A stretch of DNA of 64,000 bases. Source: an uncultured Eubacterium sp. Its GTDB lineage: Bacteria; Bacillota; Clostridia; Lachnospirales; Lachnospiraceae. Within the stretch, counting starts at the first letter, position 1. Every line of letters begins with the position of its first letter. The DNA is taken from assembly GCA_910584795.1 (NCBI GenBank), contig CAJUBZ010000007.1, forward strand, positions 64,637 to 128,636, written 5' to 3'. This document shows, piece after piece, positions 26,668-33,149 of the stretch. Made by a program: the position numbers and the translations under genes. The notes below the pieces were generated by a model. That model saw only the letters and a program-made list of their open reading frames with translations. It did no database searches and had not been told where the DNA came from.

Positions 26668-27261
26668 TTATTCTCCTTGTTCATTATCGGTATTGTTCAT
26701 CAATAATTTGTTTAATTCTCGAAGTAAATCCGACTGCTTCCAGCCACTTTTGCTATCATCAGGATAGATTAGTTGAGGTGGAATAGGAACAATAGAAGTT
26801 GATTCTGTAAGTGAATCGTTTTTGTCCTGCTCATAAAAACTTTTCGTTTCTTTTTCTATCCACATTTCTTTTACATCGTTAGGAAGGTATTTGTCCTTCT
26901 GTGCAGTTGCTTTTCTCATTAGGTAATCAAAGAAGTATTTTCTTATTCTGATAACAGGGTATTTTAAGTGGATTTCTTCTCCTTCTGATAATTCAGAGTA
27001 ATCCAATGAAATATACTTTTCCAATAACATCAGAATAGAGTCGCTGTTTTTTCCTGTACATATATAATCATGAGAAACATTGAAATGTTCAGCCATATTA
27101 CATAGGTTTTCAAGCGTTAAATTAGTTTCGCCCTTTTCTAACTTAGATATAGAGTTTTGGGAAAGCCCGACCGCTTCGCCAAGTTTTTCCTGAGATTCGC
27201 CTTTTTCTTCTCGTAACTTTTTTATCCGTCCGCCTACTGAAATTGGTTCATTATTGTTCAA
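26668..27261 (-). CDS. XRE-family regulator of the restriction operon
   Basis: Residues 8-65 are a Cro/C1-type helix-turn-helix (IKKLREEKGESQEKLGEAVG, then LSQNSISKLEKGETNLTLENL). The C-terminal 130 residues are not recognised; IVPIPPQLIYPDD hints at a proline-rich linker. The start is a TTG six bases after GGAGGT. As first gene before the nuclease-methyltransferase it probably works as a controller protein that delays restriction after entry into a new host. Ordinary C proteins are about 80 residues, so this one is much longer. Confidence 0.82.
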   Translation of the reverse strand: MNNNEPISVGGRIKKLREEKGESQEKLGEAVGLSQNSISKLEKGETNLTLENLCNMAEHFNVSHDYICTGKNSDSILMLLEKYISLDYSELSEGEEIHLKYPVIRIRKYFFDYLMRKATAQKDKYLPNDVKEMWIEKETKSFYEQDKNDSLTESTSIVPIPPQLIYPDDSKSGWKQSDLLRELNKLLMNNTDNEQGE

Positions 27262-27299
27262 AATAGCACCTCCGTTCTCAAAATATAAGATATATAATA

Positions 27300-27328
27300 A
27301 TTATAGTGATTTTGGATAGCCAAGTCAA
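27300..27328 (-). promoter_or_regulatory. Promoter of the restriction operon
   Basis: On the minus strand TTGACT is followed after 17 bases by TATAAT. The transcript would start about 30 bases before the TTG start of the XRE gene. Confidence 0.75.
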
Positions 27329-27394
27329 TAACAAAGTGAATGATGCAAAATGAATTAGGAATAACGATAGTAATATAGGATATGAAAGACTACT

Positions 27395-27423
27395 TTTACA
27401 TTCTCGATACGATTATTTATACT
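27395..27423 (+). promoter_or_regulatory. Promoter of the rep transcript
   Basis: TTTACA and TATACT have 17-base spacing. The leader to rep is about 240 bases and includes a hairpin GCTGAT/ATCAGC (27455-27472), a 12-codon frame from 27494 with GGAAAGGA before it, and a nested hairpin at 27543-27585. Confidence 0.6.
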
Positions 27424-27542
27424 ACACTTAACGGAAGCGCAACCGAAATAATCAGCTGATGCGGATATCAGCAAAAGCGGAAAGGAAAATAATATGAAAG
27501 GCAAAGTCGAAATGATTTTTAAGGTGAACTAAGAAAAGAGTT

Positions 27543-27585
27543 TTAACATCGAGAGGCATTTTAACCAATGCCCCTTTGATGTTAA
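27543..27585 (+). other. Nested hairpin in the rep leader
   Basis: TTAACATC (27543-27550) pairs with GATGTTAA (27578-27585) and encloses GGCATT (27555-27560) pairing with AATGCC (27567-27572). There is no T run, so it is not a simple terminator; antisense or copy-control structure is possible. Confidence 0.45.
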
Positions 27586-27601
27586 GCAGAAAGGATTTTA
27601 T

Positions 27602-27688
27602 ATGGAGAAAGATACAAATACTCAATATATCCAGAATAGACATAATAGGATGCGGAACAACGGCCATTGGAGATTAGCAGTGATTTAA
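27602..27688 (+). CDS. Small ORF overlapping the rep start
   Basis: A 28-codon frame (MEKDTNTQYIQNRHNRMRNN, then GHWRLAVI) has GAAAGGA before its ATG and ends inside the first codons of rep in a different frame. It may be translated as a leader that couples to rep, or be chance. No similarity is recognised. Confidence 0.3.
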   Translation: MEKDTNTQYIQNRHNRMRNNGHWRLAVI

Positions 27689-28587
27689 TAGATATGCAAT
27701 CCTTCATGTATCAATTAACAATCAACGCACCTCTGGAAAAAGGCTATACGCATGAGCATATAGTTGAAATCATCAGAAGCAACTTCAAAACGATAACGTA
27801 TTTTTACATGGCTGATGAAGAAGGTTCTATGCACCATACGCATGTATTTGTTGTATTTGCTTCAAGAGTAAGATTCAGTATGGTCAAGAGATATTTTCCA
27901 GAAGCGCACATCGAAAGATGCAGGGGGGTAGTATCGGACAACGTAAACTATGTAAAAAAATCTGGTAAATGGAAATTAGATGAAAATAAGCAGGAAAAGA
28001 AGATTGAAGGCACATTTGAAGAATATGGAACACAGTCGCCTGATAGTAAAGGTAAAAGAAGCGATATGTCGGACTTATATCAGATGGTTCTTGACAACAT
28101 GACAAATGCCGAGATTCTTGTAATAAATCAGGATTACATTTTACAGATAAATAAGCTTGATAAAATCCGTACAACCATCTTGACGGAAAGATTCAAGGAA
28201 ACGGTACGGCTTGATTTGGAAATAACATATATCAGCGGTGCGACAGGCACAGGAAAAACAAGAGGGGTTTTGGAAAGCAACGGGTATTCAAATGTTTACA
28301 GGGTTACGGATTATTTGCATCCTTTTGATGGATATGCATGTCAGTCTGTAATTTGCTTTGATGAATTTCGTTCTTCACTCAAATTAAAGGAAATGCTTTT
28401 GTACTGTGATATATATCCAATAGAACTACCGGCACGATTTTCTAACAAATACGCATGCTTTAATAAGGTCTATATTGTTTCAAACTGGTCTCTGGAAAAA
28501 CAATATCCTGAGATTCAGAAAGAGGATGAAGAATCGTGGAAGGCGTTTCTGCGAAGAATTCATAAAGTGATTCCTATGATAAATTAG
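27667..28587 (+). CDS. rep: CRESS/geminivirus-like replication initiator (HUH endonuclease with SF3 helicase)
   Basis: This 306-residue protein has the eukaryotic-ssDNA-virus type of Rep architecture. The HUH nuclease shows motif I YQLTIN (15-20), motif II with His57-x-His59, and motif III Y95-x-x-K98 with the nicking tyrosine. The SF3 helicase shows Walker A GATGTGKT (191-198), Walker B VICFDEF and motif C VYIVSNW. It should nick and unwind DNA for rolling-circle replication of the element. Homologues are known on Firmicute mobile elements. The start is TTG 27667 or ATG 27694; neither has a good ribosome binding site. Confidence 0.88.
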   Translation: MEISSDLIDMQSFMYQLTINAPLEKGYTHEHIVEIIRSNFKTITYFYMADEEGSMHHTHVFVVFASRVRFSMVKRYFPEAHIERCRGVVSDNVNYVKKSGKWKLDENKQEKKIEGTFEEYGTQSPDSKGKRSDMSDLYQMVLDNMTNAEILVINQDYILQINKLDKIRTTILTERFKETVRLDLEITYISGATGTGKTRGVLESNGYSNVYRVTDYLHPFDGYACQSVICFDEFRSSLKLKEMLLYCDIYPIELPARFSNKYACFNKVYIVSNWSLEKQYPEIQKEDEESWKAFLRRIHKVIPMIN

Positions 28588-28594
28588 GAAATAG

Positions 28595-28795
28595 GACAGA
28601 GAAGAAATACCCATCTGGGAGAAGTATACGCTTAATGTTGAAGAAGCTGCTATATATTACGGTATTGGAATAAAAAGATTGTATGAAATAATTCGAAATA
28701 ACCCTAATGCAGATTTTTTACTTGAAATTGGTTCGCACTACAGGATAAAAAGGGTTCTATTTGAAATCTTCCTTAATGAAGCAAAAACAGTATAA
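28595..28795 (+). pseudogene. Tn916-type excisionase-like frame without a standard start codon
   Basis: The frame reads EEIPIWEKYTLNVEEAAIYYG, minus its last residue in any window of twenty, then IGIKRLYEII and IKRVLFEIFL, the compact winged-helix pattern of Tn916 Xis. It ends at TAA 28795. Between the upstream stop (TAG 28592-28594) and the conserved region there is no ATG, GTG or TTG, only ATA, ATC and similar codons. AGGAAATAGGAC just before it would contain ATG if one A were removed, so the start may be lost to a one-base insertion. It lies between rep and the integrase remnant, as expected for xis. Confidence 0.6.
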
Positions 28796-28811
28796 TTGAC
28801 TTTTCTCTATG

Positions 28812-28863
28812 GCAAAGAAGACTATTTGATGTTAAAATTATTATCCAAGATAGCCTTCTTTGC
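28812..28863 (+). other. Long imperfect hairpin before the integrase remnant
   Basis: GCAAAGAAG-x-CTAT (from 28812) pairs with ATAG-x-CTTCTTTGC (ending at 28863). It could be a terminator for the rep-xis transcript with a weak tail or a recombinase arm site. Confidence 0.5.
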
Positions 28864-28887
28864 TAATTAAAGAAAGGAGACGGAATT

Positions 28888-29160
28888 ATGAGTGAGAAAA
28901 GGAGAGATAAAAGAGGACGTATTTTACATTACGGCGAAATACAAATGACAGATGGAGGTTATAGATTTAAGTATGTTGATGTAAATGGAAAAGAGAGGGT
29001 TGTTTACAGTTGGAGGCTTGACCACAAATACAAACTACTGCAGTTTGCAGGAGAGAGTGGAGACATTGCAGACCCATGGTATACAGGTAATTTTGATGTA
29101 ACCTATGGTGATGTAGCACGTGGCTGTGAAGGACTGTTAAAACAATTAAATAATGAATAA
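28888..29160 (+). CDS. Chimera of Tn916-type integrase N-terminus and low-molecular-weight phosphatase C-terminus
   Basis: Residues 1 to about 46 (MSEKRRDKRGRIL ... VYSWRLD) are the arm-binding domain of Tn916-family tyrosine integrases, including the start of that family. From about residue 47 the sequence changes to the end of a low-molecular-weight protein-tyrosine phosphatase: KLLQF, the catalytic-aspartate loop DIADPWYTGNFD, and CEGLLKQL. The integrase catalytic core and the phosphatase P-loop are both absent, so neither activity can remain. AAAGGAG precedes the ATG. I infer a deletion that removed most of int, the right attachment site and the 5' part of the host phosphatase gene and happened to join them in frame. 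Confidence 0.8.
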   Translation: MSEKRRDKRGRILHYGEIQMTDGGYRFKYVDVNGKERVVYSWRLDHKYKLLQFAGESGDIADPWYTGNFDVTYGDVARGCEGLLKQLNNE

Positions 29161-29164
29161 ATAT

Positions 29165-29212
29165 TGACATATTCCGCAAAAAAATATTTGCGAAATATGT
29201 CATTTTCTTTTA
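29165..29212 (+). terminator. Probable terminator after the chimera
   Basis: Two 16-base arms (29165-29180 and 29187-29202) starting TGACATATT and ending AATATGTCA pair with one mismatch and a 6-base loop, followed by TTTTCTTTT. Confidence 0.75.
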
Positions 29213-29300
29213 CAATATAACTACGGGTATGCACGGATGAATTAAATATGTACTTTTTGGATTTGTATTAAAAAATGCAAATAATTTAATAAAAAGTGTA

Positions 29301-29373
29301 AAAGAGTGAAAAATAAAAAAGAAAGGACGAAATGCAAACATTACTATTTTCACTCTTTACGTTTGCATCTTTC
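29301..29373 (+). promoter_or_regulatory. nhaC leader with interleaved inverted repeats
   Basis: Arm A AAAGAGTGAAAA (29301-29312) matches A' TTTTCACTCTTT (29347-29358). Arm B ATGCAAAC (29332-29339) matches B' GTTTGCAT (29361-29368), extended by GAAAG (29321-29325) and CTTTC (29369-29373). The order A-B-A'-B' means the stems form a pseudoknot or exclude each other. A third hairpin CAATAT/ATATTG (29373-29392) is next to the nhaC start. A candidate promoter is TTGCGA-N17-TACAAT (29188-29216). Confidence 0.65.
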
Positions 29374-29406
29374 AATATTGTAAATTATATTGAAAAGAAG
29401 TGGTAA
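29332..29406 (+). CDS. 24-codon leader ORF before nhaC
   Basis: The frame MQTLLFSLFTFASFNIVNYI followed by EKKW has AAAGGA five bases before its ATG and stops five bases before the nhaC ATG. The start codon is in arm B and the codons run through arms A' and B', so ribosome position would decide which stem forms. NhaC has only a weak ribosome binding site of its own, which fits translational coupling. The peptide is hydrophobic and unlike anything I know. Confidence 0.5.
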   Translation: MQTLLFSLFTFASFNIVNYIEKKW

Positions 29407-29411
29407 AAATT

Positions 29412-31052
29412 ATGAAACGGTTACAAAAGAGATGGGGGATGAAAAAATTATCAGCAATCGCATGCATTTCCATGCTGCTAATTGTGGTATGTGCCACAGT
29501 TGTATTTGGTGCAGATGAAGCAAAGTTTGTGCCGAAATTATATTCTACAGCATGGGCATTGGTTCCACCGGTAGTAGCTATTGCACTTGCTTTGATTACA
29601 AAAGAAGTATACAGTTCATTGTTTATCGGAATTTTAGTAGGAGCAGTTCTATATGGGCAGATGGATGTGGAAAGAACAATTATGCACACATTCAATGACG
29701 GATTTGTAGGTGTACTTTCAGATTCATACAATGTTGGAATTATAGTATTTCTAGTTATTCTTGGAGCAATTGTTGCATTGATGAACAATGCAGGGGGCTC
29801 GGCGGCATTTGGACGATGGGCAAGTGACCATATTAAGTCAAGAGTGGGAGCACAGCTGGCAACAATTCTACTTGGTGTAATGATTTTCATTGATGATTAT
29901 TTTAATTGCTTAACAGTAGGAAGTGTTATGCGGCCGGTAACAGACAAACATAAGATTTCCCGTGCAAAACTGGCATATTTAATTGATGCCACAGCAGCTC
30001 CGATCTGCATCATTGCACCAATCTCGTCTTGGGCGGCAGCGGTAAGCGGTTTTGTTAAGGGCGAAGATGGTCTGGCATTGTTTGTGAAAGCTATTCCATA
30101 TAATTTTTATGCAATTCTTACGATTGTTATGATGATAGCTATGGCAGTAATGAAAGTTGAATATGGTCCAATGGCAAAGCATGAAAAGAACGCAAAAGCT
30201 GGAGATCTGTTTTCAATGGGAGGTAGAGTACAGGTTTTAGAAGCGACAGAGGAGAATGGCGAGAAAAAGGGTAAAGTTATGGACCTTATAATTCCGATTG
30301 CCTGTCTGGTTATCTGCTGTGTTATTGGTATGGTATATACAGGTGGTATTTTCGAGGGAGCGGGATTTGTTGAGGCATTCTCTAACAGTGACGCATCTGT
30401 AGGACTGGCACTTGGCAGTTTCTTTGGTTTGGTTATCACTATTTTATTATATGTTTGCAGAAGAGTACTGCCATTTAAAAAATGTATGGATTGTCTGGTA
30501 GAGGGATTCAAAGCAATGGTGCCGGCTATTCTTATACTTACAATGGCATGGACATTAAAAGCTATGACGGATTCTCTTGGAGCAAAAGAGTTTGTTGCAG
30601 AGGCTATGAAAGCTGCAGCAGGAGATTTTATGAAATTTCTCCCGGCAATCATCTTCCTTGTTGCTTGTTTCCTGGCATTTGCTACGGGTACATCATGGGG
30701 AACATTTGGAATCTTAATTCCAATTGTCGTTGCTGTGTTTGAATCAAACATAATTCCGTATGAGTTGATGATTATTTCAATATCAGCATGTATGGCAGGA
30801 GCAGTTTGCGGGGATCATTGTTCACCGATTTCGGATACCACAATAATGGCGTCAGCGGGAGCAGGGTGTGACCATGTAAATCATGTTTCAACTCAGCTGC
30901 CATATGCGATTGTGACAGCGGTTGTTTCATTCTTTGCATATATTATTGCAGGATTCGTTCAAAGTGCATGGCTTGTACTGCCATTGGCAATCGTAGTAAT
31001 GATTGGTCTGATTCTGCTGATTAAATTTGCAATGGGTAATAAAGAAGAGTAG
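29412..31052 (+). CDS. NhaC-family Na+/H+ antiporter
   Basis: About 12 membrane segments are spread over 546 residues. The NhaC signature blocks are present: NAGGSAAFGRWASDHIKSR, FIDDYFNCLTVGSVMRPVTD, DATAAPICIIAPISSW and CGDHCSPISDTTIMASAGAG. The family exchanges sodium for protons, but some members carry organic ions such as malate/lactate or lysine, so specificity is open. A GTG at 29400 is an alternative start. The N-terminal hydrophobic stretch may be a signal-like first helix. It lies outside the foreign region, directly after the chimera and the leader. Confidence 0.88.
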   Translation: MKRLQKRWGMKKLSAIACISMLLIVVCATVVFGADEAKFVPKLYSTAWALVPPVVAIALALITKEVYSSLFIGILVGAVLYGQMDVERTIMHTFNDGFVGVLSDSYNVGIIVFLVILGAIVALMNNAGGSAAFGRWASDHIKSRVGAQLATILLGVMIFIDDYFNCLTVGSVMRPVTDKHKISRAKLAYLIDATAAPICIIAPISSWAAAVSGFVKGEDGLALFVKAIPYNFYAILTIVMMIAMAVMKVEYGPMAKHEKNAKAGDLFSMGGRVQVLEATEENGEKKGKVMDLIIPIACLVICCVIGMVYTGGIFEGAGFVEAFSNSDASVGLALGSFFGLVITILLYVCRRVLPFKKCMDCLVEGFKAMVPAILILTMAWTLKAMTDSLGAKEFVAEAMKAAAGDFMKFLPAIIFLVACFLAFATGTSWGTFGILIPIVVAVFESNIIPYELMIISISACMAGAVCGDHCSPISDTTIMASAGAGCDHVNHVSTQLPYAIVTAVVSFFAYIIAGFVQSAWLVLPLAIVVMIGLILLIKFAMGNKEE

Positions 31053-31110
31053 CATTGAATTAGGATTGTAAAAATGCAGAACTTTTCACAGAGATTTTAT
31101 GGAGGACATT

Positions 31111-31374
31111 ATGTTAACAATTTATGGAACAAAACAGTGTAGATTTTGTGTAGAGTGTAAATCTGCATTTGATACACAAGGAGTAGAGTATACTTTTGTG
31201 GAATTGCTTGATGATTTACAGGTATTAAAAAAATTTATCAATGTGCGGGATACAAATCCGGTATATGAGGGAATACAAGGCTCTGGGAAACTGGGCATTC
31301 CATTAATTAAAACAGAGGAGGGAACATATACCAGAGACTGGAAACAGTTTTTGCCGGAAAATTATAAAAACTAA
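31111..31374 (+). CDS. Glutaredoxin-like thiol protein
   Basis: The 87-residue thioredoxin-fold protein begins MLTIYGTKQCRFCVECK, with the Cys-x-x-Cys of a glutaredoxin plus a third cysteine. GIPLIKTEEG supplies the cis-proline. Such NrdH/glutaredoxin-like proteins reduce protein disulfides. GGAGGA precedes this ATG; a start four codons upstream contains that site. It ends 16 bases before mscL. Confidence 0.85.
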   Translation: MLTIYGTKQCRFCVECKSAFDTQGVEYTFVELLDDLQVLKKFINVRDTNPVYEGIQGSGKLGIPLIKTEEGTYTRDWKQFLPENYKN

Positions 31375-31390
31375 CGAGGAGGAACATGAA

Positions 31391-31828
31391 ATGTTAAAAG
31401 AATTTAAAGAGTTTGCCATAAAAGGCAATATGATTGATTTGGCAGTAGGTGTTATTATCGGTGGTGCATTTAACGGTCTTGTTACATCTTTGGTAGACAA
31501 TATAATTATGCCGGTAATCACCTTACTTACTGGAAAGATTGATTTCAGCAATTTATTTATCGCACTGGATGGTGGAGATTATGCAACGCTGGCAGAGGCA
31601 CAGAAACAAGGAGCTGCAACTTTGAATTATGGTACATTTCTCTCAGGTCTTCTAAACTTTTTGATTATGGCATTTGTTGTTTTTCTAATTGTAAAAGCAA
31701 TGAATAAGATGAGAAGAAAAGAAGAACCTGTACCAGTTACTACAAAGGTTTGTCCACACTGCATGTCAGAAATACATATTGATGCAGACAGATGTCCGCA
31801 TTGTACCAGCCAGCTGGATAATAACTAA
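31391..31828 (+). CDS. mscL: Large-conductance mechanosensitive channel with a C-terminal zinc ribbon
   Basis: MscL opens under membrane tension to release solutes during hypo-osmotic shock. The N-terminal FKEFAIKGNMIDLAVGVIIG is TM1 with its preceding amphipathic helix, and LLNFLIMAFVVFLIVKAMNK is TM2. The C-terminus replaces the usual helical bundle end with CPHCMSEIHIDADRCPHC, a two-knuckle zinc ribbon. At 145 residues it is otherwise normal. It starts after a GAGGAGG site and is probably co-transcribed with the thiol protein. Confidence 0.95.
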   Translation: MLKEFKEFAIKGNMIDLAVGVIIGGAFNGLVTSLVDNIIMPVITLLTGKIDFSNLFIALDGGDYATLAEAQKQGAATLNYGTFLSGLLNFLIMAFVVFLIVKAMNKMRRKEEPVPVTTKVCPHCMSEIHIDADRCPHCTSQLDNN

Positions 31829-31837
31829 AAATAATGG

Positions 31838-31906
31838 AGAGCTGCTCTAAAACATCTTAATTTCCCAAATAAGAAAGGATAGATGTTAGTAAGGCAGTTC
31901 TTTTTT
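31838..31906 (+). terminator. Rho-independent terminator after mscL
   Basis: AGAGCTGC pairs with GCAGTTCT, using one G-U, and an inner AACATCT pairs with AGATGTT. A run of six T follows. Confidence 0.8.
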
Positions 31907-31971
31907 ATTTGATTTTTGCTTTAGATTTTATTAAAATACCAATTAGATAAAAATAAAAATGGAGGAAGAAA

Positions 31972-33096
31972 ATGAACGGAAAAAAATTAGGCTTTGGTCT
32001 TATGAGACTGCCATTGATTGCAGAAAATGATGCAGGAGATGTTGATATTGAAGAAATGTCAAAAATGGTCGACACATTTTTGGAAAGAGGTTTTACATAT
32101 TTTGATACTGCATGGATGTATTGTGGATTTAAGAGCGAAGATGCTACGAAAGAAGCACTGGTAAAACGTCATCCAAGAGAGAGTTTTACACTGGCAGACA
32201 AATTACATGGAGGTTTCTTTAATAATTTAGAAGAGGCAGATAATATCTTTAATGAACAACTCAGGAAAACCGGTGTAGAGTACTTTGATTACTATTTGCT
32301 TCATGATGTTGGCTTAGATCATTATAAGAAATACACAGAATTAGGCTGCTTTGAGTGGCTGGTAGATAAAAAGAAACAGGGACTGGTAAAAAATATTGGT
32401 TTTTCTTATCATGATAATGCAGAATTATTAGACAAAGTCTTGTCAGAGCATCCTGAGATTGAGTTTGTACAGCTACAGATTAATTATCTTGACTGGGACA
32501 GCGAGGGAGTGCAATCTAGAAAATGTTACGAAGTAGCTACAAAGCATGGTGTACCTGTTATTGTAATGGAACCGGTAAAAGGAGGAACACTGGCGAATGT
32601 ACCGGCATCTGTAGAAGAACATTTTAAGGCACACAATTCAGAAATGTCTGTTCCATCATGGGCGATTCGTTTTGCTGCCAGTCTTGATAATGTAATGATG
32701 GTTCTCAGTGGAATGAGTAATATGGAACAATTGCTGGACAATACAGACTATATGATGGATTTTAAACCATTGAATCAGGAGGAATTAAAGGTAGTACAGG
32801 ATGCTGTGGATATATTAAATGCAAATATTGAAATTCCATGTACAGGATGCTCTTATTGTACAGAAGGATGTCCAAAGAAAATTGCGATTCCGAAATATTT
32901 CTCATTATATAATGCAGATAAGCAGGAAGTAAAAGAAAAAGGCTGGACACCTCAAGGGGAATACTATGACAGATTGACAGGAATATTTGGTAAAGCAAGT
33001 GATTGTATTGCTTGTGGTAAATGCGAGAAAATCTGTCCGCAGAACCTTCCAATTATTGAAGACTTGAAAAAAGTTGCAGAATATTTTGGAAAATAA
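31972..33096 (+). CDS. Aldo/keto reductase with two C-terminal 4Fe-4S motifs
   Basis: The first 270 residues are an aldo/keto reductase barrel: GLMRLP, the catalytic region FDTAWMYCGFKSE with the tyrosine, DKLHGG, DYYLLHD and NIGFSYHD. The last 100 residues carry CTGCSYCTEGCPKKIAIP and CIACGKCEKICPQNLPI, two ferredoxin-type cluster motifs. Such fusions are common in anaerobes and probably move electrons between a ferredoxin-like donor and a carbonyl substrate, which is unknown. GGAGGAAG precedes the ATG. Confidence 0.9.
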   Translation: MNGKKLGFGLMRLPLIAENDAGDVDIEEMSKMVDTFLERGFTYFDTAWMYCGFKSEDATKEALVKRHPRESFTLADKLHGGFFNNLEEADNIFNEQLRKTGVEYFDYYLLHDVGLDHYKKYTELGCFEWLVDKKKQGLVKNIGFSYHDNAELLDKVLSEHPEIEFVQLQINYLDWDSEGVQSRKCYEVATKHGVPVIVMEPVKGGTLANVPASVEEHFKAHNSEMSVPSWAIRFAASLDNVMMVLSGMSNMEQLLDNTDYMMDFKPLNQEELKVVQDAVDILNANIEIPCTGCSYCTEGCPKKIAIPKYFSLYNADKQEVKEKGWTPQGEYYDRLTGIFGKASDCIACGKCEKICPQNLPIIEDLKKVAEYFGK

Positions 33097-33107
33097 ATAG
33101 AATATAT

Positions 33108-33146
33108 AAAACTCCAGGCAGAAAATTTAAGACCGCCTGGAGTTTT
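33108..33146. terminator. Bidirectional terminator
   Basis: AAAACTCCAGGC and GCCTGGAGTTTT form a perfect 12-bp stem with A and T runs on the two sides, between convergent genes. Confidence 0.9.
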
Positions 33147-33149
33147 GCA

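Noticed and set aside
27368..27380. A CRESS-type nonanucleotide origin (minus strand CTATATTAC)
   Set aside because: It matches TAATATTAC at only seven of nine positions and has no flanking stem-loop.
30107..30751. A 214-residue minus-strand frame within nhaC
   Set aside because: It is the complement of a membrane-protein gene; such Ala/Ile/Pro-rich shadows are common there.
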